Assembly (NCBI GenBank): GCA_024734495.1 | Contig: JALMQS010000030.1 | Location: 6,504,191 to 6,568,190, forward strand | Length of the DNA stretch: 64,000 nt | DNA from: Forficula auricularia | Taxonomy: Eukaryota; Arthropoda; Insecta; Dermaptera; Forficulidae | Reading direction: 5' to 3' | Shown here: in pieces, positions 10,829 to 21,654 of the stretch | How the letters are laid out: each line of letters begins with the position of its first letter | How positions within the stretch are numbered: position 1 is the stretch's first letter | The notes under the pieces: model-generated | The model's database searches: none | What the model was told of the DNA's origin: nothing | The model's input: only the letters and a program-made list of their open reading frames with translations | Translations under genes and position numbers: made by a program

Positions 10829-11023
10829 GGGCCGGTTGTATGTCGCAAAGTAAATGCTTTTTACCACTAACCAAAGGTAGATGGTAAATGGAGGGGCTGG
10901 AATGGCAAATCAGATGGCAGGAACTTTCAGTGCCTGTCATCTGATTAGCCATCCGAGTCCCTCCATTTACCATCTACCCTTGGTTAGTGGTAATAGCATT
11001 TATTTTTGACATACAACCGGCCC
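10829..11023. mobile_element. PIF/Harbinger-like hairpin MITE, copy A
   Basis: The 195-bp element is palindromic along almost its whole length. It starts GGGCCGGTTGTATGTC and ends with the inverse, GACATACAACCGGCCC. It is flanked by TTA on both sides (10826-10828 and 11024-11026), the TWA target duplication typical of PIF/Harbinger. The arms differ at several positions. No transposase is present, so it would depend on an autonomous partner elsewhere. Small open frames across it are by-products of the palindrome. Confidence 0.85.
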
Positions 11024-11050
11024 TTAGTCACTTAGACGACCCGTTTCTAA

Positions 11051-11245
11051 GGGCCGGTTGTATGTCGCAAAGTAAATGCTTTTTACCACTAACCAAGGGT
11101 AGATGGTAAATGGAGGGACTGGGATGGCCAATCAGATGACAGGAACTTTCAGTGCCTGTCATCTGATTGGCCATCCCAATCCCTCCATTTACCATCTACC
11201 CTTGGTTAGTGGTAAAAGCATTTACTTGCGACATACAACCGGCCC
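11051..11245. mobile_element. PIF/Harbinger-like hairpin MITE, copy B
   Basis: This is a second copy of the same 195-bp hairpin, only 27 bp after copy A and in the same register. It has its own duplication TAA (11048-11050, 11246-11248), so it arose by an independent insertion and not by tandem duplication of the locus. Its arms match each other better than those of copy A (for example TATGTCGCAAGTAAATGC-type ends), suggesting a younger insertion. Confidence 0.87.
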
Positions 11246-11248
11246 TAA

Positions 11249-12014
11249 GTGCGTCTACTTGGTTCACGAGTGTCCCAATTTCTACGCCATGCCCTTCTGT
11301 CTCTTGCCAGTGTCGTCCACTGTCGGATTACTTTACGTCCACTCTGGTCTCGAAACGTGTTTTTGTAGTTTAGAGATTGGCGTGTAATAAAATGTATTCA
11401 TAACATCTCGGATTCAGTAGAAGACAACTAATTTTCCAATATGTAGTGCCTAAGTAGGCACGACATAAAATTATAAACTTCCTTGAAACATTTAGATTTT
11501 TATGTACCTACTTACTGGAAAACATACATATCTAAACAATCTATTTTTTTTTTAATAAGAAGAAATTAGAAAATCATTCGTTTCGAACAATAAAAGGGCA
11601 GATTTTTAATTTTTAAAAATAATCGCAATTGTGTCATATTTTGACTCCATTTTTATTAGATATAAATATTTTTACCCTCAAACTTTCATAACTGAAAGAT
11701 AGATTTAATAATGTCTCATTATTAAAATTTAATAAAAATTATCTAACCAGAAAGAAATACTCATGACTTCATAATAGTTATTCATTTTTTGAAAATATAA
11801 ATTTATACATAGGTACGTAAAGCTATTTTCAAGAATAAAATTCAATAAAGCAAACTTTTATAATCTCAGCTTCTGAAGTGTTAAGTGATTTAAAAACAAT
11901 ATTCTGAAGAAAAAGAACTATTGGGCTATGATATTTTTACTTCTTTGACATAGATTCTACATGATTATTAACTCTCTTTTTTACTGTGAAATATCAATAG
12001 AATTAGTATATTTT
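11249..12014. other. Non-coding stretch; GC-richer first 130 bp
   Basis: Sequence 11250-11385 is GC-richer than the rest and partly open on the plus strand, but that frame begins inside the MITE and has no motif. The remainder is AT-rich with nothing recognised. Confidence 0.4.
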
Positions 12015-12084
12015 ATAAGCGGCACGAGGGATATGTTTTTTCTTCAAATGCGGCCCATGAAAGCCAAAAGGTTGGACACCGCTG
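12015..12084. mobile_element. hAT-type terminal fragment
   Basis: Read on the minus strand it begins CAGCGGTGTCCAACCTTTTG, then GCTTTCATGGGCCGCA. This is the style of hAT element ends (CAGNGGTGTCCAACCTTTT). No matching left terminus was found nearby, so this is a fragment. Confidence 0.5.
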
Positions 12085-12359
12085 GTCTAAGTGATTACCA
12101 TCCATCTATATTTGTACATCGATGAACTGTGATTGTTATCAAAGATCTGAAATTTGGATAAGTAGTTTTTAAAGCTGTACCATTGAAACAAGTTTCACCT
12201 TCCTAGTTAAATCATCAAAATTTTCGGAAGATGGGCGGAGTCTTGAAAAAATTTCACAGGGTGATCAGATCTTTCCCTCCATTTAGGAACCACTCGTCCA
12301 TCATCCATTTTTTCTCGACCACCGAGGGACATCGCAGTCTCCATTATTTCTTTCATAGA

Positions 12360-12475
12360 AACGCTCGACTAGCTCAATAGTACTGTGTATATCAAAACAA
12401 AATTTCACATGTAGTTTTTTTAGTGAGATTAAGATTTGATTAAATTTTGGTTAAAATTCACATCGCAAATCTATT
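12360..12475 (+). repeat. Diverged copy of family A head region
   Basis: The sequence CGCTCGACTAGCTCAATAG, ATATCAAAACAAAATTTCAC, then GATTAAGATTTGATTAAATT parallels 15735-15835 and, more weakly, 33460-33545. Confidence 0.5.
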
Positions 12476-12479
12476 TATG

Positions 12480-12745
12480 TATTCAAGAACTTTAACTGAT
12501 AACTCCACCTGGTATTTCCTTTTGAATAAAACGAAACGAGATAAGAATAGCGGAAGTTAATTAAGAGCGATAATTAAATCGGATTGCATTGACTGCAAGT
12601 GGCTGTTTCGGTTCTTTTGGTCCATTTAATTAACGTTGCTTCGGCAAATGGCACGTGAGGATCAGGAAGTTCGCCTGATGCAATTTATTGGGATGCGCAC
12701 TGGAATAAATAGGTTTCGCGGAGGCTATGACCCTCGGAGATAGAA
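12480..12745. promoter_or_regulatory. GC-richer conserved-looking island; candidate enhancer
   Basis: This block has elevated GC and many distinct words: TTAATTA (12559), GGCACGTGAGG with an E-box CACGTG (12650-12656), and CGCGGAGGCTATGACC. No frame is open with splice signals at both ends. Such islands inside long introns are often cis-regulatory. This is inferred from composition only. Confidence 0.25.
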
Positions 12746-12749
12746 GCTC

Positions 12750-13469
12750 ATCAGAAACAATATCGTTCGCTCACTAGAAATGGGATTTGCATCTAATTAA
12801 CACTAACTTGTTTACTGCTACTATAAATTAAGATTTTATATGGCCTGTTATTGGATTCTTCGGGATTCTCATGTTCATTGGTTTCTATGACAAAACTAGA
12901 ATTGTAGCTAAAATTTTAATCACCATTTCATTGGAATTTAAATTATTTAGAAGATTTTAAAAAACACGAAACAATTTTATATAGTTATGTTCATCAAAGT
13001 CGTACATGAAAATTTTTTCGGGAGAGAGGAGCATTTTTATTAATCAGAATTTAATAAAAATAATAGTTAAGGTATTTATTATAATAGATTTTCATGGATT
13101 TATATACATAAATTGCGCCAGGTAAATTATTTCAAAGAGAAGGGGGTGGAGCATCCCCTCTATTTCTGAATTCCATATATATGAGCTCTCTAGTTCATAC
13201 TTAATTTCATTTACATGGAATTTATCATTTTTGAGATATGGATACTTTATTGATAATTTATTAACAATAAATTTTCACACACCCTTTCTTAATGTCAACT
13301 CTTGAACTTTTGAATTTTATTAGGTTGATGACATTATTTACAAGTAAGTATTATTATTAATTGGTTTTATTTTTCAAATAAGTAGATTCCATTCTTTCTT
13401 CTATTTTATTTATTGGCGAAAATCATGTTAGGTGATGTCTCACCTTTAGATAACATCTGATATTTCTTC
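12750..13469. other. Non-coding AT-rich stretch, nothing recognised
   Basis: No exon, RNA or repeat structure is noticed beyond short AT tracts. Confidence 0.45.
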
Positions 13470-13630
13470 CAGATATATATAATTAATAATTACAATAGTG
13501 AATTCACTCACCACTCCTGATATCTATTGAAATAATGTTTTATTCAGGGAAACAAATTCCATTCTCCCATAAGAATTGGTAATACATTTATTTTCCCGGT
13601 AACTAATGGCGGCTCTGATTTTCGCCAAGA
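13470..13630 (+). repeat. Dispersed repeat family B, copy 2
   Basis: The sequence AGATATATATAATTAATAAT through CTCCTGATATCTATTG and CTCCCATAAGAATTGG to GTAACTAATGGCGGCTCTGA aligns with 7385-7545. The two copies are clearly diverged, so insertion was old. Confidence 0.6.
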
Positions 13631-13631
13631 G

Positions 13632-14039
13632 TCAAATACAAGAACAATAATACTCTGGGCTGAATAGAATTTAATTTCAAATCTTTTCTAGTTTTCAAAT
13701 TTACTTTTACTTTGGGAAAAAACAAAACATTATTGTAATATTTTTTTCTTCATTTAAAACTCCCGTTTGTACATTTTCAAATAAGTGATAACTTGATAGC
13801 TAAATGAGTAACTAAGCAGACCCTTGTCACCCTAAAAATTACAATTTTCAAATATAACTTTTTCAATAGTACATATTTTTCAAATTTTTTATCCAAAAGT
13901 TCTGTAGCTCCAAAGCCTAAATCTAAGAGGTTTTTCGATTTGTAAATATATTATTAAATTGAAATTTGGGCATTAGAATGAGCTTTATACCATGGTCGTT
14001 CTTAAGTTTACTTGTCATAAAAAAAAAAAATTATATGAA
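13632..14039. other. AT-rich, nothing recognised
   Basis: No structure worth annotating is seen. Confidence 0.4.
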
Positions 14040-14480
14040 TTCAAAACTCCGACAGTCCGGGGAGCGATGATCGCCGAGCGTACCAAAAGTGATCGCGTGT
14101 TTCGGTTAGATTCCAAACGAGTTGAATTTTTGGATGTGTTCCAATAAAAATTTAATCAGTAATTATGCAACAAACCCCGAATCGTTTTTCACTTTATATG
14201 GAAATTCGCCTGAAGAATTGATTTGATATTATACAAAGAGGAACCTTTGATTTGTTTGCGAGATTTGAACATCATCTCCTATATCTCAATTTTCCCTTTT
14301 GCCAGAGGGACTGACTGATTTGCTAATTATTACAGTTCTTTTCCCCGGTGGGTGGGTGGATGCAAATTCAAAATGATAATCCCTTACGGCTTTCATTCCC
14401 ACGCCATCACTTTCGAAAGCGAAAGGGAAATTTTTCTCAATTGCATAGTGGCGGCGCCATTTAGAAAAGATCGATCGCCA
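14040..14480. promoter_or_regulatory. Pair of GC-richer islands; candidate regulatory region
   Basis: The islands at 14048-14130 (GGGGAGCGATGATCGCCGAG) and 14340-14485 (GGCGGCGCCATTTAG, ATCGATCGCC) stand out from AT-rich flanks. Homeodomain-type TAAT words and an ATGCAAAT octamer at 14360-14367 occur here. No exon signals are seen. The call is compositional. Confidence 0.25.
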
Positions 14481-14485
14481 ATGGA

Positions 14486-15660
14486 ATTTAATTATAACAT
14501 CAGATATTAAACTAATTAATCAACCTATGTAATCATTTGTTAAATATCAAGAGTTCAATATATAGGATAGTTCCATGGTATTCAACCTTTTTCCCTGTAC
14601 CCCTTTTCCATTCAACTTTATACTTTAAAGTTATTGGTGTTTTCAGAAGTCAAGTTAGGTATAGATAATTACATTTCAATTAACTTAAATCTAATGTAAT
14701 GTAATATTAGTTAAGGAGTAGGTATTATAGCCGTTATGTTTTTGAGAAGTTCCAGTATTTCTCTTTAGGCCTTCCCAATAATTTCTGATAGGACATAGGC
14801 AACACCAATGGAATTGGGAAGGCTGTAAAAATACCAACAACACACTATTTCTGTAAACAGGCACGCACCTCAATCAGAATAACCTGCGCCACATACTACT
14901 TAACTTCGGCGAACCTTTGACAAGGCCGTTGACACACTTGTTATGGTAACACAATATTGTAGCAATTTTGAGCAAGCTGCAAGATTTCATTGTTAAAAAT
15001 AGTGAGGAACGCTAAGAATAAAAAACGATAAGATACTGTTAAATATTTTTAATTAGAGGAGAGTGAATCAGTTGAATAATAACAATAAAGTGTGTCAATA
15101 TCATCAAATCTGATGGCTGTATAATTTCAAATCGATATTAGCTGAGGAACTTCACTATAAGTAATGGGATAACTGATCACAGGTTTGTTCCTAATACATT
15201 TATATTTGGTTAGACGCTCTAAAATTCAAGTGGTCCCTCCTGTTAGAGCCATCCCTGTAATAAATTTAAATACTTAAAAATTAATATTCTGATTTGATAA
15301 CTTGGAATAAACAATTTTTGAATATAATTATTTGTAACAAGCTATCGTATTACTGGATTTTAAACGAAATAACTGAATTAATAATTAAATCAAAAAACAT
15401 CTGTCTTGTAATATGACATCTCCTGAAGATTATAATAAAACCATACAAAAAATAAGATTTTCTGCATTTTTGAACAGGAAGCTCTATAGTTAAAGTCCAA
15501 AATCTAATCAGTTCTCCCAATAGAGATGCAAACATTTTTGCACCAGGATGATTTACTACGATTTTTTGTTCTTGAGTTATCGTAGATATCGAAAATAATT
15601 TATTAAAAAATATAATTTTTATAAGGAAAGTAAATTATTTTAATGAATAAATGAAAAAAT
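14486..15660. other. Non-coding stretch with a hAT-like end relic
   Basis: Sequence 14577-14620 (GGTATTCAACCTTTTTCCCT, then GTACCCCTTTT) resembles degenerate hAT termini of the CAGTGGTTCTCAACCTTTTT type. The rest shows nothing. Two AT-driven minus frames (14691-14873, 15350-15535) have no motifs. Confidence 0.4.
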
Positions 15661-15666
15661 TAGACA

Positions 15667-16091
15667 CTTTCGAGATAATAATTGTTTTGTCAAAATGTCT
15701 GTTAGTCTGTTAGTCTGTTTTTTTTTGTGGACGAGCAAGCTCAAAAACTAGTGTGAATATCAAAACCAAATTTCACAAATAGTTTTGGTACATTGAGATT
15801 AAGAGTTGATTAGATTTTGGTGCAAATCGAACCAAAATTAAAGGGGCTAGAGGGTGGAGGGGGGGGGTTAAACATTAAAAATCTAGGCCGTTTGAAACAA
15901 ACTCAACCAAATTTTGTAAACATAATCAGTGGATCCCCAGAAGTCTAAAAATGCAAAAACTAATCGGCCAAAATGGGGGAGGGGGGGTCAGAAAATGAAA
16001 ATCTAGGCCTTTGTACCAAACTCAACCAAATTTTGTATACATAATCCTTGGGACCCCAGAAGACTAAAAATGCAAAAACTAACCACCCAAA
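15667..16091 (+). repeat. Dispersed repeat family A, fullest copy
   Basis: It begins TTTCGAGATAATAATTGTTT with TGTCTGTTAGTCTG, then GACGAGCAAGCTCAAAAACT, GATTAAGAGTTGATTAGATT and two subunits of the CTCAACCAAATTTTG type, each followed by a G-run. The opening block recurs at 17799-17850, inside the inverted repeat at 17110-17990, and weakly near 33395. This marks it as a mobile repeat. No coding capacity is seen. Confidence 0.7.
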
Positions 16092-17109
16092 AATGGTTTA
16101 CGGCTTTTTGGACCAGAAATAATCTCTAGATGGTCGTCAACTTGTATACTCGTATTATCTTTCCAAAGAAAAGTTTACGCGAAATTAAAACCATTATTAT
16201 TATTATTATTATAATGATATACTACTAACGCATACAAATAAATTAATTTTTTCTTCTAGTATTGTCCTGTAAATATTGTAATCCTTCACCGTGTTGTACT
16301 TTTTATAATAGAATAATGCACAAACAAGGGTTATTATTTTGATTGATTATGATAGCTTTCCATATATAAAAACCTAACAACAAATACTTAATATACATAT
16401 CAAAAATAAAAATAATTGATAAATGACATAAATAATTATCCGTGAAATTCAAATTCGCGAGGAAAAAGCAAAAAGAATAAATCCTTGTCTTTTGTGAAGT
16501 CGTTTTCGACGCCTCTTCATTTGTAACTAAACGATTATAACTTTTAGAGCCCCGGAGCCGAACAAAAAAGAGCCTTTCCGCTGACATTCAAAAATTTGCA
16601 TCTAATTACTGCAGCGATCATTTGGAATACAAATCATCTAATCGCCTCCTATCACCATTATATTTAATCATTCCAAAATCTATTATTAGTGAGTTTTTAT
16701 ATTAAAACTTTTTTTTTATTTATAATTCATTAAGGAAAATATACAATTATCAAATTAAGATTCAATGAACCTGAGGTAATATTTAAAGTGGTTTGGGCTG
16801 TTAAAAGAGTATATAATTGGATTTTTTCATTGCTATGATTAATTACATAAAGGAAATTAACATTATTTTAATATCCATAAGAAAAAACAATTAGGTTATC
16901 CTCTGCTTGATGCAAATAAACACATATAAATATATAAATTAGCCAAATATTCTGCAGCTTCCGCAGACTTTTCATCTCCCCCCACTCTGCATCATCGAAT
17001 CATCAAATTTTTTTGTAAAATAAGGAGTGAACAAAATAATCTTTCATAAAATACATAATTTTCATCTCATTAAAGAGATTAATTTAAAATATTATTTTTT
17101 TTAGAAAGG
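16092..17109. other. Non-coding AT-rich stretch
   Basis: An (ATT)n tract lies at about 16194-16211. The 94-codon minus frame at 16303-16587 is AT-composition driven with no recognisable domain. Nothing else was seen. Confidence 0.45.
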
Positions 17110-17990
17110 TTTTTTTAGTCATAAACCAATAAAAGACAATAATTTCAGTTAATTATTAGATATTATTTATTTTATTGATTCACCAAACAGTTTCGGTCAC
17201 CACTGGTTGACCATCTTAAGTAGTACTAAAAATAGAAAAATGAAACATTTCATAATTTTTTTAAAAGAATTACAAAATACATAAAAATATAGAAGTTTTG
17301 AATTTATATGGTACATACAATTTCGTTCAAGATCTGGAAATTGTCACTTTGTATACATAAACCATCTTTAAATTATAAACATAGATATTTCACACATTTA
17401 CAACAATCATATATGTCAATCAATGATAAGTGTTTTTTATGAATTATTGCTATATATGATTGTTGTAAATGTGTGAAACATCTATGTTAATAATTTAAAG
17501 ATGGTTTATGTATACAAAGTGACAATTTCCATTTCTTGAACGAAATTGTATGTATAAATTCAAACTTTTATATTTTTTGTATCTTCTAATTCTTTAAAAA
17601 AATTATGAAATGTTACATTTTCCATTTTTACTTTTCCATACAGGGTCAAGTATTGTAATCGTGCATGAAAAAAAGTGTTTTTTTTTAATATCTCAAAAAC
17701 GGCTGAAACTATTTTGGTTAAAAAATTGGGCGAAACCATGGCATTTTGATCTTCAAAAAAAGTCCTAATAACTGAACATCGAAAAAATTATATTTTTCGA
17801 GATAATAATTGTTTTGTCAAAATGTCTGTTAGTCTGTTATTCTGTTAGTACGAGCGTTATCAAATTTTTTTAGTACTACTGAAGATGGTCAACTAGTGGT
17901 GACCGAAACTGTTTGGTGAATCAATAAAATAAATAATAATAATTAACTGAAATTATTGTCTTTTATTAGTTTGTGACTAAAAAAACTATT
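17110..17990. mobile_element. Nested inverted-repeat (foldback) element with hammerhead-like ends
   Basis: The outer arms of about 120 bp (17110-17230 and 17870-17990) are inverted copies that carry ATTCACCAAACAGTTTCGGT and its complement. Within them a second, larger palindrome (about 17226-17640, centre near 17440) pairs CATTTACAACAATCATATAT-type sequence. In the right half, 17640-17870 has no partner and holds a family A head, so it looks like a later insertion. The plus-strand end reads CTGAAGA (17879-17885), a GGTC/GACC hairpin, then GAAA (17905-17908). The minus-strand end has the same motif with one change. The architecture suggests termini of a Penelope-like or foldback element. No protein is encoded. 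Confidence 0.65.
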
Positions 17991-18360
17991 CAATTTAAAA
18001 ATAATTATATAAATAATAAATTGATCCTAAATAAATCAGACTAAATATATTGAGTTAATAAGGATCAATCTTTGATAAATCATTTGATTAATATCTTTTT
18101 AATTAGTCAAACTGTAGAGTCTGTAGCCACCTAAATATATATTTATATGCCCATGTACTCGAAATATTGACCTGAATACAAATTTTGAAAATAATTTGTT
18201 TTAAATTTCAATTCGGAAAAAAATTGATTTTAAATTTGCCCCGGATTCTTTATATTTCTTACATTTGATTTTTTAATAAAAAAAACAAAATATAATTAAT
18301 AAATCGGTGATAATTTTTTATTTCTAATTGAATCTCCTACTCAACGACCAGATGTCTCAA
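17991..18360. other. AT-rich, nothing recognised
   Basis: No features seen. Confidence 0.4.
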
Positions 18361-18379
18361 TTAATTTGATTCTTATTTT

Positions 18380-18580
18380 CTAACCTCGCTCACACACGTC
18401 TGTGTCGACTTGTACAAGTTTTTGTCCCGGGTTCGATGCCCGCCCCCGCCACCCCCCTCACTGGAATGCTTACCCCTCGTTTTCCAAATGTGGAATCATT
18501 GCCTCCGCATTACATGAATAGTGCAATACTTGTCTCTGTTCTGAAGAATCGATAAAAAATATAAATAAATAAATATAGCT
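18380..18580 (+). mobile_element. tRNA-derived SINE-like fragment
   Basis: A GC-rich head contains GGTTCGATGCC (18430-18440), matching the Pol III B box GGTTCGANNCC. It is followed by a unique body and a (ATAA)n tail ending near 18577. This order (tRNA-like head, body, simple A-rich tail) is that of a SINE. I could not find a convincing A box, so the 5' part may be truncated or decayed. Confidence 0.55.
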
Positions 18581-19696
18581 AATGGCGAAGGAGCGTGTTT
18601 TTATATTTAGGGCGATGTTATTATTGGTATCACCTTCCATTTCAAGCAATGTCCCTCCTTTTTAGGTACAAATTATTTCTATTAAAGAGCGTAGGGGAAA
18701 AAACAACGATTGGGCGTGAAATCTCCACGAAAGAAATGCGATAAATTTTATCGTTAAAAATTTTTAATTATTGAATTGATATCCAATTATAATTCTTATC
18801 AAATCTGTCATATTCATTTCGATCCTCTTTAATTGTGATAAATTCCTTGGCATCTCAAGCATAATGGTTGTATCTAATGAGTTTTGTAAGAATTTTAATA
18901 ATTAACTTGAAATATTTTTTAACTCTTATGAAACGAGTTTTTGAAACATTCAGTCTCATTGCGAAATTTTAATTAATATAATAAAACAAAAATAAAATAA
19001 AAAAAAATATTTATTATTGAATTCTAATAATTCAATATTAAACATTTAATTTAAGATTTTTTTTAATGTGTAATAGAACTGGACCACTCAGAATTTTACG
19101 TCACACAAAATAAAAGCTTCAAAGACTAAGCCATAACTGTAAAGATTAAACATTTTTCAAATTCTTTTAGAATGGTATTCCAATGAAAACGCTTTTTTTA
19201 ATTAGGCATTGAATTATGCGTCTGTATTGGATCTTAATTATATCTTGCCTCGAACCTGACGAATTTCAGCTTCTTCTTTTTCAGCACTTAATTCCCAAAT
19301 TAAAATTAATTAATTAAAAATTAAAGATTTGGAAGATAATGGAATTTTGATGTAAACTCTAATTATTTAAATGAATAAAAAAATATTTATGATCCATCTC
19401 ATAGCTCTTTGGGAAGATAAATTTAGCCCACCTTCTTTGAATGTTCATGGACAAATAGTTTAGTGAGACCCACTCTCTTCTATATCGCGATTCCCGTAAA
19501 TAAATAGTTAATGAAACTGCTGCTCTGTTTTACTACTTCGTTTTATATAAATAATAGTGGGATTCGATTCCTCATTAATGGTACATTAGTTTTATTAATT
19601 AATGAGAATTATTGGGACCTCATTTATATGATATAAATATTATTTAGTAAACAAAATTAGTTTATTTTTATGTGCGATTCTTAGGCCGATACAATA
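18581..19696. other. Non-coding AT-rich stretch, nothing recognised
   Basis: No splice pairs, TIRs or hairpins were noticed. Confidence 0.45.
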
Positions 19697-19704
19697 TGAT
19701 AGAT

Positions 19705-20220
19705 CAGTGCTCCCCAACTTGGGGTCCGTGGGTTTTTCGCGGGGGTCCGGGAAAATTTTCAGTAGAAATTACAAATATTTATTTATGAACATTTTTTTGG
19801 ATAAGGCGACAGAAAGAATATCCATCTATTGCAAAAGAAGCCTTGGTAATCCTAATTCCTTTTGCTACTACATACCTATGTGAAACAGCATTTTAGTCAT
19901 TACTTTTAATAAAAAATAAGCACAGATCATGCCTTTTCACGGAGACTTTGGAAGATTCCTTGCGAGTTAGCATTTCTGCAATTGAACCAGATATTGATTT
20001 GTTGTGTAAAAACATGCAACCGCGACCATGTCATTAAATTGTTTAGTAAGCTTCATGCTATGTATACTTTTTAATTTTTTATTTTTAAAAACTATTTGTA
20101 AGTAAGTTACTATTCTTTGTGATAAAATATAAACATGTGAAATAAAAATTTTGACGACTAAAATATGTTTTTGTTTTCGGGGGTTCGCGGATTATTTTTT
20201 AAAAGGTTGCGGAAGCACTG
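19705..20220 (+). mobile_element. Internally deleted hAT transposon
   Basis: The termini are CAGTGCTCCCCAACTT and, inverted, CAGTGCTTCCGCAACC. They are flanked by an 8-bp target duplication, TGATAGAT (19697-19704) and TGATAGAC (20221-20228), with 7 of 8 bases identical. The 8-bp duplication and CAGNG ends are diagnostic of hAT. At 516 bp it retains only the transposase C-terminus, so it is a deletion derivative that could move only with a partner in trans. Confidence 0.88.
19819..20037 (+). pseudogene. hAT transposase C-terminal (dimerisation) remnant
   Basis: The frame reads Y-P-S-I-A-K-E-A-L, then PFATTYLCETAF, a stop codon, and on the far side L-R-V-S-I-S-A-I-E-P-D-I-D-L-L-C-K before a natural stop at 20035. 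The order of LxxxPFATTYLCE.(A/G)F, a short linker and (D)LRVxxSxIEPxIDxLC is that of the hAT C-terminal dimerisation domain in ZBED5/FAM200-type transposases. The in-frame stop and the loss of the RNase H-like catalytic part make it non-functional. It lies wholly within the hAT element above. Confidence 0.85.
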
Positions 20221-20339
20221 TGATAGACGGTAGATTATAAAAACTTCTGAAAGTAGTAGTAGGTAGTAGTAATTTAAGTTAATTCACATTTAAAAAGAAG
20301 TGCCACCCAACTGTGTGAGCCAAGATTTGAAACTTGCCA

Positions 20340-20428
20340 CAGAAGTAGAGTTATTATAAGGAACAAACATTTCACAAATACTACAGAAGTAGAGTTATTA
20401 TAAGGAACAAAACATTTCACAAATTTAG
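20340..20428 (+). repeat. 44-bp tandem duplication
   Basis: CAGAAGTAGAGTTATTATAA plus the following TTTCACAAAT block is present twice in tandem (starts 20340 and 20384). The copies differ by a one-base insertion and the last few positions. It looks like a recent slippage-scale duplication. Confidence 0.85.
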
Positions 20429-20429
20429 G

Positions 20430-21139
20430 TTCTTGAATTAGCGTGTGTAACAAAATTTAAATAGATAAAAAAAATACTTAAAAATAGTTATACTATACTA
20501 TACCGTTATTTTATACTGATTTTGTTAATACTTGTATTATCAAATTGAAAAATAAAAAAAAAAAAAAAAACGATTTTGAGATTTATCTTCTTTTACAGCT
20601 GATTCTAATTTACAAAATTTGAATTAATTGAGTACCTAAATAAAATAATAAATCAGATTTCCGTTAAATAAGGGTCCGTTAAACCAAGAGTTTGTTTAAT
20701 TATACTAGGTAGGTACTTAGTAACTGGGCTGAGAAAATTCGAATCCTATCCTAGCTGTTAAGATAAAACCATTCCATTACACCATAAAGTTTGTTAGGGA
20801 TTCTACGAAAAACCTAACAACCGGAACCTATCTTAGTTCCTGGAGATGCTCCGGAATAAAAGGCTTTATCTTTGAAATAGATTAATTGCCATGTTCTCTA
20901 AGTAATCTTAAAAGAAACAGCAAAATTCATTTATTGAAATTTAATTTGATCCTTTCAAAGACTTGGAGATATATTTATCTTACTACAGATATTTCGAGGT
21001 ATTTTTCATATAATCTAATCAATGACTGTATCAGCTGAGTGGTTCTTAACTGTTTTACAAATGTGAACCTCAAAAATTAAATTCAAAAAATTTAAGTACC
21101 ACTAACAAAAATATTTATTTTAAATCATTTTACTCCATA
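20430..21139. other. Non-coding stretch; hAT-like end relic
   Basis: A poly-A run sits near 20555-20570. Near 21039 the sequence GAGTGGTTCTTAACTGTTTT resembles a decayed hAT terminus, without a visible partner. Nothing else was seen. Confidence 0.4.
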
Positions 21140-21460
21140 GGGGCGTCCTAAATTACGTGGGGGAATATCACGTTTTTTTCGCAAGAAACTATGTAAAATT
21201 CTGAGAAAACTGGGTTAAATTAATAAATAATAATAATAATACACTTAACTAGTCTAAAAATAATTAATCAAATTATGTTTTTTAAATAAATCCAACGCAA
21301 TCAAGCAGAGATTAGGGTATTTACATTAAAAATACTCATTTTGAAAAATCTCACGTGAGATTAGGGGAGGGGGGCCGAGCCTAATCTCACGACATCTCCC
21401 CAAAGGGGGATGGGGTCGCAAATTCGCCAAAATCGCCTCACCTAATTTAGGGACGCCCCC
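21140..21460. mobile_element. MITE with GGGGCGTCC ends
   Basis: The left end GGGGCGTCCTAAATTACG is inverted on the right, read on the minus strand as GGGGGCGTCCCTAAATTAGG. CATA or ATA flanks both sides, suggesting a 3-4 bp target duplication. The interior carries a G-rich block and a TCTCACG repeat. Similar non-autonomous elements are common in insect genomes. I leave the superfamily open. Confidence 0.65.
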
Positions 21461-21654
21461 ATAGGCGAGCATTATTTTTTCAGTGTATGGGTGTTTTTTT
21501 TATGGATTATCTACAATTTTTTCTACTTCCTTTCACATTGTGAAAATGTGTATATGTAATTATTGATTGTAACTAGAAATTAACAAATAATTTTTTTTGA
21601 AAGAAGTACAATTAAAAGTGGTAATGATTTTTAATTACTTTTTGGAATATCTCG

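Noticed and set aside
11103..11387. Plus-strand 94-codon frame, and the frame at 10752-10973 minus
   Set aside because: Both run through the palindromic Harbinger-like MITEs. The near-identical peptides reflect the inverted repeat and not a protein family.
16303..16587. 94-codon minus-strand frame
   Set aside because: AT-composition bias (Ile, Phe, Tyr, Asn, Lys), with no motif and no splice sites.
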